Assembly (NCBI GenBank): GCA_013399015.1
Contig: VWZX01006809.1
Location: 661,501 to 725,500 of the forward strand
Reading direction: 5' to 3'
DNA: 64,000 nt
DNA from: Galbula dea
Taxonomy: Eukaryota; Chordata; Aves; Piciformes; Galbulidae
In this document: positions 49,772-62,149 of the stretch, one piece after another
How positions within the stretch are numbered: position 1 is the first letter of the stretch
How the letters are laid out: every line of letters starts with the position of its first letter
Translations under genes and position numbers: made by a program
Notes under the pieces: generated by a model
Databases searched by the model: none
Seen by the model: only the letters and a program-made list of their open reading frames with translations
What the model was told of the DNA's origin: nothing

Positions 49772-49850
49772 GCCTGTAGACACCAACTTCCCTAAAAATC
49801 ACCTACTTACCTCCCAACAAGGCATCTGAGCTGCCTAAGTCTATCTTTAT
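49772..49850. mobile_element. Ancient repeat fragment (weak)
   Basis: CCTGTAGACACCAACTTCCC, AAATCACCTACTTACCTCCC and GAGCTGCCTAAGTCTATC have the spacing and wording of the TAGGTGCCTAAGTC-type element seen at 43.8-44.5 kb. Divergence is high and the call rests on short matches. Confidence 0.3.
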
Positions 49851-51747
49851 AGTCAGTAGACAGTGAAACCTCATTAAAATGACATGGAAATCCTGTATAT
49901 TAACTTCTCTGGAATAAGTGAAGTGATGCTACGCACAGGACTATCTAACCTCCTTTCTGCAGTTTACATGCCTGATGTAATATATAACTGGTTCTTTGAA
50001 GTTTATTGTTTTGTTTTGTTTTCAGTCTGACATTGCAGAGTTAGCACCACACAGACCAGGGTTTGGAGCCTTATGGATTTTGTGACTGTCCTCTATTCTT
50101 TCCTGTTCTCAAAAACACATTCTGTGGGGGAACAAATTTAGTTAGCTGGGAGATGACATGAATCAGGAGAGACAGACTCCCTTGTTGTCCCTTCTTGTAG
50201 ACACTGTTGCACTCTCCATACCTCTTGTTCTCCATGTAACCATACTAAGTCATGCTACTTGGCATAGGCAAAAGGAAGATATGTGCCCAGCAGAAGGGGA
50301 AGGAGATTGCTACCTACCCCACTCACTTGCCCATTCTCAAGACCAATGTGAAGAACACTGCCAGAGCTTTTCTTTATCTTTTGACTTTTCTCTGGCTTAC
50401 CTGAACCTGGAGCCAGATCTTGCTGCCATGTCTTAGGTTGGTATAGGGACTTAGTGACACTCCCACCCTGCCCCAGGATCAGCAGGCTAGCAGATCAGAA
50501 ATGATCTTTCTCCCTTAAGGATTAGTCATAAATGGATTGTGGTGAGAGTAGGGGAAAAATAGGAGGGGGAAATGTTAAAGATATGGGTAATGAGTCGAGG
50601 AAACAGACTTGCTGTAGCATACAGAAATATTTTGCTGGCGTTACATGTAAGATAACTTCCTGTTCTCGGATGTAAACATATGACATTTGCCTCTCAGAAA
50701 TGGACTGAGATTCACAAAGACCTCCAGGCCATTATCAGTTGTCATCCAAGGACATTTTTCCCCCTCCATTCCTCCTGGTACCAGCTCAGCATGAGCTAGA
50801 ACAAACACAGAGGTCAACCCAAATGTCTCTTAGAGATGTCCTGGCAGACCTTGCACAATTCATACACCTGTGGATCAAATACAGATATCTTATTTTGTTT
50901 GAGTGCTTCTTGTAAGCAAAATAAATGTGAAGTGCTCTGGAAGTTTCTCCCCAAAGCACTACAAGGGTGCTTCAGGGGATACATCAAATTGCAGTTTGCC
51001 TCAGCTGGGAAGTTGATATGGACAACATATTGGAATTGTTATTTCACTCAGGCTGCAGCAGAGAAATCTGTGGTCTCCATCATGCAAGACAGCAAAAGAC
51101 CAATGTAACATGTTGTAAAACATTGTTTTTGAAAGCAAACAAACTTACATGTAAATAATTAAGTCAGCCTAAACAAGGAGGCCTCCTGATGCCTTGCATG
51201 GTGATGTTGATTTTCTGATAAATCAGAAGTACAAAGATGATAAAGCAAAGGAACAACAGTGGCACATTAAAAATTAACTTTAACAGCTGAATAAAAAGAT
51301 GAGAAGATGGAAGATTATGCCAGTTGCCATACTTGGCAGTGATAGTTTGACAGTACTGCTGGGAGGATGACAAAAGAGAGATGAATAACATTTTTTGTTT
51401 CAGCTGCCAGGCTTGCCATATTTTAGGAGCTTAGAATTTGCAGGGACACTATTATATTTATGTGCTTCTGATCTTGAGAAATCAGAGAAGCAGAGATGGG
51501 CTGAGTGGACAAGAGAGACACATAGAGGAAGAGTGAAACAACAGCTTTTCTGCCACTGGCTTTGACTGAGTTCTGAAAGATGGTTACAGCATGAGATTTG
51601 TGCCCTCAGTGTAAGTCTTAGCCTTCTCCTTCCTTGGTGCTTTCTTATCCTTCCCTTGTTCTGTTTAAATATAATCTGGCTTAGCTTCTCTTTTCTTTAT
51701 TTCTGTATTTTATTATTCTTTATTTTCTTAGGTTTCTTTCTCTTATC

Positions 51748-51774
51748 TTTTTTTTTTTCTTTTTTTTTTTTTTT
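51748..51774 (+). repeat. Poly(T) tract
   Basis: Eleven T, one C, then fifteen T. On the minus strand this is poly(A), but the DNA to its right has no recognisable processed-gene copy. The pyrimidine-rich context from about 51680 makes it a low-complexity tract. Confidence 0.95.
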
Positions 51775-52940
51775 CTGTTATTGCTAGCCCTGTGACCAGA
51801 AAGACAGCTAATAGTAACATCTTAAACAGCTTGACATTGGTTCAAGCTTGCCAGGTCTTGGAGTGGCTGATAAGACTATGTGCTGTGCTTGTCTTTCTCC
51901 AGCAGCAAGGTTACAAATCAGAGTCAACAGCTTTTTGTTTTTCTTTCTTGGTTATTTTCCCCACTCCCTTTGTGTATGTGCTTGTGCTGCTTTATTTTTG
52001 AGGAAGCAGGCCCAAATTCCAATAAAAGAGACAACAATTACAGCTCTAGCCATCTCAGCTACTTTTTATTTTCTTTTTTGCTCCCAAAGGGGGAGTTAAT
52101 ATCATCTTAATACTGTATAAAAAGACACTATCAACCAGGGAAATTTCCTCATAAAAATGCTCTGCAGCTAAAAGAAAGAGGAGTAATGGATGCCATTAAA
52201 ATGAAAGTCTCCTTGAATACTTTCCATAACAAACACTTTGTCTGCTTGTTGTCAATAGCTTTCATAAAAGATTTAAAAGATTTTAATAGTGATCATTTGC
52301 TGTAAGACTTATTTGCACACCCAGTCCCATAGAGCATACAGCCATTCTGAGCTCTGCAGTGAGTCATGACAGCACCTCTGACCCCAAGCTCCAGTTCTCC
52401 AAAATGCAAGCAATTGACAGAACACATGCAATCCCACCCCACATCACCATCCAAGGTGTTTTGGGGATTGCACTGCAACAAAAACAGTTTCAAAGGGTAT
52501 TTGGTGCATATACATAATTTTTGCAATTTTGACATGTGGATTTCCATCTTCTCAGAGAAGAAACACTTGGGTCCTTCAGCTCATCAGCTAAGGATGGTGT
52601 TACAGCTTGACACTGTTCTCTACAGAAATTACTTTCTCCTCTCAACAAGGGCAGATGTGGCTGAGCAGGTCTCATTGCACAGTGGCAGTTCATTGGCTAG
52701 AAGGGTTGTCATGCAGCACCAATGTCTATAGTGTTTCAATTCAAAGCTTCCTATTTTCTCTAATGCAAAGGGCTCCTTGGGATGGAGGCAAGCGAAATGT
52801 GAGTCTGTGTCACTGCTGCCTGTGACAGCATGAGGTTTGCCTGCTGTGCAAAAACACAGGTTATCAGCTCAAACCTGAAATAGAAAATGCAGATAGTTAA
52901 GAAAATGTTTAATTTATAAAGAGAAACTGCTGGAGAAACA

Positions 52941-53011
52941 GGAAAAAAATAAAACCAAAACACCACAACAAAAAACCCCAGAACAACAACAAAAAAACCC
53001 CAACAAAAAAC
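52941..53011 (+). repeat. A/C-rich low-complexity tract
   Basis: A runs are punctuated by CC, CCCC and CAACAACAA, with the same character as 45076-45140. The minus strand carries the TTTTTGGGG-type sequence. Confidence 0.9.
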
Positions 53012-54373
53012 AGCTCTGCTTTTTTTGTCTGAGAGATGTAGAGCACAACGTTGTTTCTTTTCTTTACCTTCCATTTTTTGGAAGGGCAATGGAAACCCAC
53101 ACAGCTGTGACTCATCTTTGAAGAAATTTTCAGTGCTGAAGCTCTTTCTACCACAATGCCTTTCCCACAGAAGACAACTCTTTTGTCCGTTTTACAAGGG
53201 CTAGCAGCATAAATTGGAAGTACATAAGTGAAAAGCAAGAGTTGAAAACCAGTCATTTGATATTTTGCACTTTTTTTTCTACAGATGCATAAGAACTACT
53301 TGAATGAGTCAAACTGGTCCAGTACAGGCTTCTATAGTCCAGTATCTTCTCTCCAGCAATGGCCAAAACTGAATACTGCAAATAATCTCAGGATATGTTT
53401 TGCACACAGACACAGATGCAGATGTAGAGGTACATATGCGTGCAACAACTGTGAAAATTCCCACATTTGGCATCCCACATGGGTGATGATCTGCAACTCC
53501 ACAGCAACTCTGTGAGGTATCATTCATGAAAATCAGAAAGATAATGAAGATTATTTGTAATAAAATCATAGTGCAGTTACAGAAGTGGATATATTTCTAG
53601 GGCATTTTCTCATGGAGCTGGGGTGGGCAGACAAACCCATCCATCAGCTCTTCACTATAGGAAACTGGAAAATTCCAGCTGATGGCAAAGATGTTCACAG
53701 ACTCTACTGAACTGTATATTTCTCTTACTCTGTGTTGGAGAAAAAGATGGAGGAACATGTGACTAAGCAATATCTTGAATCAGATGCCAGGAAAAGTTCA
53801 TTTTTTATACACTGGTCCCTTGGCCTTTTTAAATTGGAAAGGAATCCCAGAGGTACCCAGCCATGTAATTTATAGCAGAGAAATTGCTATAAGCCCCAAG
53901 ACAAAGCTTAAAGCACAAGATGTGAAGATGAACTCATTTCTTTCCATACTCACAGGGCTATTTCTGAGTCAAGCTGCACTCCTGCAGGCAGGAGCTGGAA
54001 AGGATTCAAGGCATGTGAGCTGCCATCAAAACTGCTTATAACAACACCCAGGAATTTGGAAGCAAGTATGTGTGTCCAAGGATGTTAGTCTTTCCAGGAT
54101 TGCCTCCTTTGTCATCATCTCAGTTCCTGAGAGTGCAAAGAGGAACACGTGTTTACAGGAAGAAATTTGACTGGTTTTATTTAAAGTGTCAAAAAGTGTG
54201 CTGGTAGTTAGCATGTGACCTTTCCACCTGAATTGAATAAGTTATTTCACAGAAAGTCAGAGAATGGAAAATATGATTTTTATGGGGTCTTAATGTTTAC
54301 TTTTAAGCTGGCAGTGTCCTGTTACTTGTCTTTGCATAATTTTTTTTCCTTTTTTTTATTTCTTCCCCTCTAG

Positions 54374-54416
54374 CCCCCCATCACCTGTGTATCTTAGGTC
54401 TGTGACAGCCTTCATG
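54374..54416 (+). other. Candidate 43-nt exon
   Basis: A strong acceptor (T- and C-rich from about 54340, ending CCCCTCTAG at 54373) is followed 43 bases later by a near-consensus donor, ATG|GTGAGT, at 54417. One of three phases is open and would encode PPSPVYLRSVTAFM, which I do not recognise. The splice signals are among the best in the window, but no neighbouring exon joins it. It may be an exon of a long non-coding RNA, an alternative exon, or a decoy. Confidence 0.25.
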
Positions 54417-55437
54417 GTGAGTACTCTTCATAAGTTGCTTAGAGGGAGTTGTGGACTGTTTGCAGCAGTCTTTTCACTTCTGTCAGTCTGGAATTGTTCC
54501 TGGTTGCAGCATGCACTGCATATGGCTAAGTGTGAGCTTTGCACTCACATTGGAGTGTAGCTGGGACTGGGCTGTCTGAGTTGTCACGGGAGCAGCAATT
54601 CCCTTAGCATCCTTGTGGTGGGTGCACAAGGATCTGACACAGTGAGTCTAAAACAATGAAACAGACTGTGCACCTTTATGCAAGATAAATCACTCATTTC
54701 CCTCTTCAAATAATATGAATGGCCCTTGCAGGATGCAAATCTCTCAAGGCTGATGTTTGACTCCTAAGAAAGATACCCACTTTTCATGAACAGCTGAATG
54801 TTTTCCTCTACTATGTGTTAAAAGGAGAACCAACCAAATGTATCACAGTCCTGGGTTTGTTTTTTTGGAGGGTCCCTCTGTCATTTCACAGGAAGTTCCT
54901 GTCTGGGATGTTCAGCTAAGAAAACTGGCAGCTCCATGAACTCAGAGACCCCTTAGAAAGTTCACTGAATTGCTTTAAGAGTCACTCTGAAAAAATGAGA
55001 AACCTTCTCAGATACTACAAAAAGAACCTTACATCATTAGGCTGTGATGTGCTGGTTCCTTCAGGAATACTAGTTCTTCTTGGGGTGCTTATGGTGAAAG
55101 CTTCGTGTTTTGGTTCCTACAGCACAAAGTCTGTGTACTGTGCTAAATACAGGTTTACTCATCCAAACTTGAAATAGAAAATAATGATATTTTGGAAAAA
55201 TAAATAATTTATATGCAAAGCTGGGTTAAAAATTTCTAAAGTTGCATGTATCTAACTAGAATATAATTATCTTAAAAAAAATTAACATCAACAAGCTACA
55301 CAACTGTGAGTCGCCTGTGACTCATTTTTGTAACATGTAGGATGCTTGCCTGGTGTGTTTTCTATTCAGAAGGCAATTTATTCTGTGACTGTCCAGGATT
55401 AGTGCAGGCTAAAGTGTGGTGTTAGAACCTATGAACT
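54417..55437. other. Gene-free unique sequence
   Basis: No repeat, RNA gene or coding exon is recognised in this kilobase between the candidate exon and the short CR1 tail. Confidence 0.65.
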
Positions 55438-55504
55438 TCACAGAATCACAGAATCACAGAGTGTTGGAATCTGGAAGGGACCTTGAAAGGTCATCCAGTC
55501 CAGT
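55438..55504 (-). mobile_element. Very short CR1 3' tail, copy D
   Basis: TCACAGAATCACAGAATCAC, the reverse complement of ATTCTGTG octamers, is followed by AGAGTGTTGGAATCTGGAAG, GGACCTTGAAAGGTCATCC and AGTCCAG, the last roughly 45 bases of CR1 on the minus strand. Truncation is extreme. Its octamer is the ATTCTGTG type, like the SINE tail at 6.4 kb and unlike the ATTCTATG type at 34 kb. Confidence 0.9.
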
Positions 55505-57097
55505 GATTTTTTTTTTAATTATTTTTCTGTTTTTTTTCCCAGAAGCCATGTAAAAAATAATTTTAAAATGTAGTATAATTAAAATGCAGAATTACACTCT
55601 ATTTGTTAGAAAGTGTAGATTCTCTGTGCTTTGGTTGTTTTGCCCTTAAAAATACACATTAAATGAGAGGTACCATATAATGAATTGAGATTGACAGTAA
55701 AGCACTGAAGTTCTCTTTTACTGTGGTCGGTATTTCCCTCCAACTTCTGTTTAAAAGAGTAAGAAACCAGACTGTCCAGATTATAGCAGAAGGCTCCAGT
55801 CTGTATTTTTATATATACACAGAGATCTTCATTCATGCAGATTCCCATTTAGAAGTCTATCAAACTTGTCAAGGTTGTCTGTCTCCATGGCTCTGATGTT
55901 TTCTCTTGAAAAAAGTCAACAGGACAACACAAAGAAATGTTAATAATTTCATTGTAATTTAAGTGTTGACAATAAACAAAACATAGATAAAATGGTTCAA
56001 TTAAGTTATTTAGTCACATGTGATATATGAGGAACCATAATTTAAATCTCTGAAGGTATAAATGCTTGTAAACCTGACCACCAAGAGCCTTCTGTATAGA
56101 TGGGTCTTTCCAGCACTTTGGTAGTGTTCTTGTACAAGTTGAGCACTATTTATTAAGGTGGTTTGTGTGCTGTATGTCTTATCTGCTACCAAGTAGGCAG
56201 AGACAAATAATTTGATTTTTTTTCAGGTTATTATGCAACTATAACATAACAAAAACTTTCAGTCAGTGGTCAAGGATTCAGAACATTGAAAGAAAATGTA
56301 AAAAGACTTTATTATTAATGATACGTTTTACCAGTTCTTATCTTCTTCTTTTAATCTGTAGATAAGTAGGCTGCTTAGCCCTTGAGCTTTCTAAAAGCAT
56401 CTTGGGCAAAAATGGGAATTGAAAAGATCTAAAATATTTTAATATCTAAAGTATGCACATTGTACTTTTAATATTTTTACCCAGTTTTTTGTTACTTCCA
56501 TTTTTTGCCCATTTCTTTTTTTTTCTGAATTCATAACTTGAAAAAGTGGAATGAAAAAGAGAAGCACTGGAGTTAAGGATAAACAATGAGCTGAAAAATA
56601 GCTACTTTTTGTTTACCAGTTCCATTGAAAATAAGAAAAATTAAATAGAAAGCATCTTTAACCACAGAAAATGGTGATTTTTCAGCAAGAAGAACAGAGA
56701 TGTTGCCATGCTCCACTGCCTGAAATTGCTGTTCAGTTTTACAGTTTTAGGAAATCAGGGAATGGAAGAGAGAAAGGGGGGTAAAAAGCAGCCCAGAGCA
56801 GAAACTTTTCTTTCAAAAGACCATTCAAAAAGAAAATGTGAGAAGTAGAAAAATATGATCAATCACCTTTTAAAACTTACAATGTTATGATTTTATCACA
56901 GACTGAAAATAATAAGCTACTCTCTTAGTAGTAAGATATGTCTTCATGCTTGGCTCAACATCCAAACATTCCCCTCACATTTCATTATTGGCCAAGGACA
57001 ATTTATTTTAGAAAAATCCACCTGCAATAAAAAATTACTTTGTTTTCTTTTGAAATCCAGAATGACTAACATACTTCTTTTCTGTTTCCATTTCTAG

Positions 57098-57157
57098 CCT
57101 CTTCTGTACAGCACTCTTCAGAACAGTTTGTGTTCACCTGAAGGAAATAACTATTAG
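57098..57157 (+). other. Candidate 3'-terminal coding exon
   Basis: The upstream sequence is a textbook acceptor: a GACTAAC branch-point-like motif at 57064-57070, a pyrimidine tract, then TTTCTAG at 57091-57097. In phase 0 the next 19 codons read PLLYSTLQNSLCSPEGNNY and stop at TAG 57155-57157. The other two phases are also open for 13-20 codons, so openness proves little. A possible polyadenylation signal AATAAA occurs at 57708-57713. The peptide is not recognised, and no upstream exon of matching phase was identified. Confidence 0.2.
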
Positions 57158-57969
57158 CTAAAATTAATAATTTACAATTGCATTATCATAATGCATTCAT
57201 AAAGCTTCCAGAGGAACTGAATTCTAGAGCAACTTCCAAAAGGAGAATAAAAAAATCCCTGAATTAACTAGTTTTTTAAAGGATACTTGATTCTTGATTT
57301 GTCCTTGGACATAGATACATAAGTCAGAAAGTAAGTAGTACAGTGAATAATAAGGTTTTCTTTAGCTTTCTGCTACATTCAAATATTCCTATATTCTTTA
57401 AAGCTTTCTGACATGGAAGTCATACTACAAATATTTATTTATTGCCTCACAATTTTAAAGACTACTGTAGTTCTGAAATTCAGGAGTACTTGGGCTGATT
57501 AAGCAGCCAGTGTGCACTGGTGATACATGCTCCCATATTCATCAAAATCTCAATTCTCCCATGTGGCCATCTCATTTGTATTGAGTAGCCAAATCCTGTC
57601 ACTTTACTTGAATTAAGATTACAGTCTTCTGAGGGCATGTTTTTGTTATGTATTTGTACAAACCTACAACAATACAGCTTTAACTTTCTTCATGTTACTT
57701 GATTGCAAATAAATGATAATACTCTTTACTGCACACATCTGGGGAAAAAAAGCAAAAAAAAAAAGCTGTTTCTATGGTATAATACAAAGTTTACATTTCT
57801 TTCTCAGGATAATAATCTCAGAATAGAAACAACTGCAGGCTCAATGACCCAGGGAATCAGTCTGTTGCATGCTTTATCCGTGATTCCAAACTGCAGATAA
57901 AAGGACATAAATAATGAAGGTATGCACTGCCCATTGATTTAGACATTTTTAACAACATGGATTTCTGAA

Positions 57970-57987
57970 AACAAACAAACAAACAAA
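57970..57987 (+). repeat. (ACAA)n microsatellite with A/C-rich tail
   Basis: Four to five CAAA units are followed by AACCCC and, after a short gap, AAAAAAACCCC to 58009. It is similar to the tracts at 45.1 and 52.9 kb. Confidence 0.9.
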
Positions 57988-59445
57988 ACCCCTCTCAAAA
58001 AAACCCCAACAAGTTGAGGGAAAATATTTCTGTACAGGAAATGTTTCCTTAAAAATTCATTAGCAAAACTCAAGTGGAATTTTCAAATAGATCTTGTTAT
58101 GGGTAGGAAAATATTACCAGCCTCAGGGAGCTGATGCTATGCTGCTGCATGGAGTCTGTTATAGTCAAAATCTTTTGTGTGGGCAAAAAAGAAACACTTT
58201 TTACTCCTAAAGCCAAGAATTCATTGATTGTGTAAAAGAAATCTTAACAGCCTGGTCCAAAAATTAGTCTTAATTCATCTCTGTTTATTATATGAAAAGA
58301 AAGAACACTTTTATGTCAAAAAGTCTCAATAATAACAGTGAAGTTAATATTGTTACACACACACTTCTCAGTTTCTACCCCTTCTTCTGGACGTGCCTCT
58401 AGCAACAGGATTTCTAGTGCCAAACTTCTGCCAAGCCCAATGCTGTTACTTTTGTACACCATATCCTGTCTTTCTGCTCTAAGCCTCTGGTATCATACCA
58501 GGTCTGTATCCTTCTATACTACATTGTTAGAGTCAGAAACAGCTTGTTCTGCACAGAATAACTACTTATTGCTCATATGATTGTACCATATGTAATGAGA
58601 AAAGCAAAATGCAACAAATTAGTTATAACCACTTGTTCAGAAGAAAAAAATGTTGTTACAGTGCTAAGTTAACACATTATCCTAACAAGCTCTGAGACCT
58701 TGAAAATTCAGTAGAGAACCTGTGCCTGTTGTTAGCAAAAGCAATACCGAATTTCTGGGCTCCAGGTTTCCAGATATTTCAGTGGTCAGTCTGTGCTCCT
58801 CACTGCTCTTCAAGACAGGAACGCATTGCTTTTCCATTATCTCCCCTACTGAAATGCTTTGTAGGTTACATTACTTTCTAAAGGTTAAATATAAAGTTTG
58901 GTGGATTACAATTGGGTGTGATACACTCCAGCTGAGCTCTAGTTGAGTGTCTTCCCAGTTGAAATAAATTCCTAAAGAAAATGAACTGAGAATTTCTCTG
59001 CCATCATATACCCTGATTCTGAAACTTAACAATTAGCTATTCTTTTTGAAGCTATGCTTTTCCTTGTTATTATAGCATTGCCTTAAATTTGTCATGAAAA
59101 GTTTTAATGAAGGTGTGAAATACTTGGCAGTTAAATCTAGCATATGCTATAACACCTGTTAATTTCAAGTGTTCATTTTAAGATCTTACTTTATACTTGG
59201 CATTTAGTCCAACTCACACTGTGGTTCTTAGTTTGAAAGAAGAAAAAAAAATCCAAGCTGCTTATATATTCTCTTCTACAGCTACTTTTACCTAATATTT
59301 TTTATTCCTGCCATTTTTAAGGTTGTGCAATTGTAAGGAAAGGGTGTTAAAATCAGGATTTTGATCTCATGCCACAAAAGATTAAATTTGCAAAATAAGA
59401 AAATACATAACCTAATGACTGACAATTTATCTTGAATTTTCCTAG

Positions 59446-59514
59446 GAAAGCTTGGATAAGCTCAAATCCTTGGAGCCCCATGACAGTATCCATCCATTTG
59501 TATTTGATTCACAT
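59446..59514 (+). other. Candidate 69-nt exon, in-frame cassette
   Basis: The acceptor gaattttcctag ends at 59445, with CTAATGAC-type branch-point candidates about 25-30 bases upstream. The donor CAT|GTAAGT starts at 59515 and is a full consensus hexamer. The interval is 69 bases, a multiple of three. In phase 0 it is open throughout and would encode ESLDKLKSLEPHDSIHPFVF plus DSH; phase 1 is also open. The peptide is charged and protein-like but I cannot assign it to a family. This is the best-formed internal exon candidate I found. Confidence 0.3.
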
Positions 59515-60879
59515 GTAAGTGTAATTTTAATGTTTAGGTATTTCTAATATAGAAGTCTGACTTTTGTATTACAGTTATAATTTTAGGAACACATGATTAA
59601 ACTAAGGTACATAAAGCTTTATCTTAAGATGATGGTGAGCATTGTGCTCATTGCAGTGTTAATCCTGTTGATGGTCAGCAGTAGTTGGACCAGTTGTATT
59701 AAGAATTTCAGTTACAATTAGTTGTGTTTTGTTCCAGTCAAAAACAGTGAACATTTCAAATAAGGAAGTGATCCAATATTCAAAGCTGATTCATAAGGAT
59801 GCTTCAACTGCATTTTATTGACCAGCCAAAATATCTCTCTCTTTTCTGTGTATATTAAGCACTTCCATTATTCTGTGAGTTTAATAACAAAAGTTGTACC
59901 ACTATTAAAATAGAGTCTACAATTACATGTGAATCTGCCTAAGGTGACAGCACAACAAATGGGGCTGAAAGACTCTTGATACATAAATAGCATCATAATA
60001 GAGTCTTCCTCAAGATCACCATCATTTTTTAGATTCCACAGGTGCAATTTGTAGGGAATTAACAATCTGAAATTCCTATTGTTTCTTTCCTTTTCTCAGA
60101 CTACAGGAACATAGTAGACAATATTTTCAACTGCTTGATTAAATGAGCCCATACAAAGTAACCATTGAGACTAGAGTCTAGAATGGTAATGCATAGGTAC
60201 CTTATTGAGTCTTAGTAAAATAGGTTTTGAGAAGACCTCATGTCAACCCTTTTACTCTAAGGCAAAAGCAGCAACACCTGTAGTTGTAAAATGTGTTGAA
60301 GACTGGGACACACTGTATAGCCAAAGAAAGTAACCTAGCAAATATCTGTGTTTAATAGACAACAGACACTACTTTCTTGAGGGAAAAAAAAAACCCAAAC
60401 ATTTCCTTGATGGATTTGCCCTCTCCTTCTTCTCAATAAGTGGCATATTACATGTCAGGAACATTTTCTTCTTTTGATTTAGTTGGTTACTTTTTTCTTT
60501 TTTAAATAATGTATTTATGCATGAATATGCACATATTGAATGTGTCTTAAATTTTCACCTCTAGAAATATTTACTGCACTAGAAGTACTCTGTGTACAAC
60601 TAACACTGACCTAGAATTTTCTGAAGAACTCTGTAGGAAATCAGGAGCTGCAAAATCTTCAGCTACATTTTGGAAACAAAAGAAGTGTTGAATGCTAGCT
60701 TTATTTGAAGCTATGGTCCACACTGAGAGATGAGATCTTTGAAAATTGTAGCTCTGGTTGTTGATTTATCCTGAAAACAAGAGACACCACGCAAATTAAA
60801 TTCCTTGAATGTCCCAAACTACCATAAAAATGCTCCTTTTAAAATAACCACAACCCTGGCCTGATGATAGGTTTCACAA

Positions 60880-60985
60880 ATCGTAGTTCTCAGATTTCAT
60901 TACTAATGAAATTTGTCGTCTAGGTTTGGCAGCTGTGATTGCCACGCAAATGTGAGCCACTAATTAGATTGATTGTCTATTTGAT
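60880..60985. promoter_or_regulatory. Possible conserved non-coding element
   Basis: A compact set of transcription-factor-like motifs lies here: CATTACTAATGAAATT (ATTA cores, inverted), GGCAGCTGTGATTGCCA (E-box CAGCTG inside a TGGCA..TGCCA-like pair), CGCAAATGTG and CACTAATTAGATTGATTG (paired homeodomain sites with a PBX-like TGATTG). There is no repeat and no ORF. It resembles developmental enhancers; conservation was not testable. Confidence 0.22.
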
Positions 60986-61017
60986 GCCTGCTGATTAGTT
61001 TATGAAAACCCTCTGTA

Positions 61018-61055
61018 TTCCTGACTTCATGATAAAATGTTCCTGACTTCATGAT
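61018..61055 (+). repeat. 16-bp direct repeat, 22-bp offset
   Basis: TTCCTGACTTCATGAT occurs identically at 61018-61033 and 61040-61055, separated by AAAATG. A recent slippage duplication is the simplest explanation. Confidence 0.95.
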
Positions 61056-62149
61056 TGCTGATTGATGCTCAGAAAATCTGATTACTGTCTTGAATAGCCA
61101 AGTAATGGCTCTGTCAACTTTCCAAGGATATAGATATTCACCTGACAAGGATGGTAGGGTATGATCTTACATTTAGACTACTACATGTTTAAAATTTTGT
61201 AATTAAAATATTCATGATACTTCTCTGAGCTATGAATGGCAGAAGTTTAGACATGGGCCCACCATCTGCAGAGTAACCATTAAGTGTCTACTTTCTGACC
61301 TTGGCCCTGGAGCAAGTCCAAGAGATTCAGGACTTATTGCAAGCAAATTCTCTGATTTGCAATTACAGTGAAAGGGACATCTAGTGACATATCATTTGAC
61401 ATACCATTCAGCAATCAGGCTATTTGTGGCAGAGAACAGCATGACACTTTAGAACCAGTTCCCATAGTGAGTTCAAAAAGAAGAAGTAATGTCATACGAG
61501 GTTCAATGACATTGAAATTTTTGGCTTAGGCTGTTATATGTTCCATGAATTTACTGCCGTGTGATATTTAAATCTTATACTAACCAATGAAAATGAATGC
61601 TTTACCCTTGGACATATGGGGGTTTTGTGTGTTATGAGATCATAAGTTATTTTTCCAATGGTTTGTGTAACTGTGAGCTGTTATTTGATGTTTTAAGTTA
61701 ACAGAAGAAACAGTGTTTTGGTTCAGTGAAAGTATCCTAATAGTCAAGAAAACTGCTGTCTGAGATTAGGCATACGGTACTCACCTAGATGTACTCAAAT
61801 TGATGTTGTTTCTTTTATCTGTAGGTTGGGAACACATTTATGTGAAAGTAAAATCATGTTCGAGTGATAATTAACTATAGTAAGAACAGCTACAATCTGA
61901 TAATGATAATCTGATAGTTTAAAGTGTACAAACTACAATATTATTCTTCAGGACTTATTACATTGTGCTCATTACCAGTCTGACCCTGATATGTCTGGCA
62001 GAAATAGTCCTACCTACCAACAGATTCTGTCCTAGTTAATTTCCAATCTGTAGAACAGATATCCTGAAAGTATCACACACAGAGGATGGTAAGACTGAAG
62101 GAATGAGAATACAGAGATAAACAACTGAACTTCTACCTCTGGAAATGGC

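Larger units (their letters stand above)
49851..54373. other. Gene-free sequence, T-rich and A/C-rich tracts
   Basis: No coding exon is recognised. Two acceptor-like sites with long pyrimidine tracts end at 50025 (ttgttttcag) and 51787 (after T-rich DNA). The first opens a 19-codon frame in phase 0 that ends in TGA. Simple tracts at 51748-51774 and 52941-53011 are listed separately. The 52300-52830 region has somewhat higher GC but no recognisable gene or repeat. Confidence 0.55.
55505..62149. other. Gene-free sequence with weak exon and enhancer candidates
   Basis: No recognised coding exon, RNA gene or recent transposon. It begins with T-rich DNA right after copy D (T runs at 55508-55516 and 55532-55539). 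Candidate exons (57098-57157, 59446-59514), an ACAA microsatellite (57970-57987), a possible enhancer (60880-60985) and a short direct repeat (61018-61055) lie inside and are listed separately. Confidence 0.6.

Noticed and set aside
50026..50085. Exon after the ttgttttcag acceptor (19 open codons then TGA)
   Set aside because: The pyrimidine tract is a TTTTG simple repeat, the peptide is not recognised, and such short open runs are expected by chance.
51748..51774. Poly(A) tail of a minus-strand processed pseudogene
   Set aside because: No gene-like sequence follows on the right, and the whole neighbourhood is pyrimidine-rich. Processed pseudogenes are also rare in birds.
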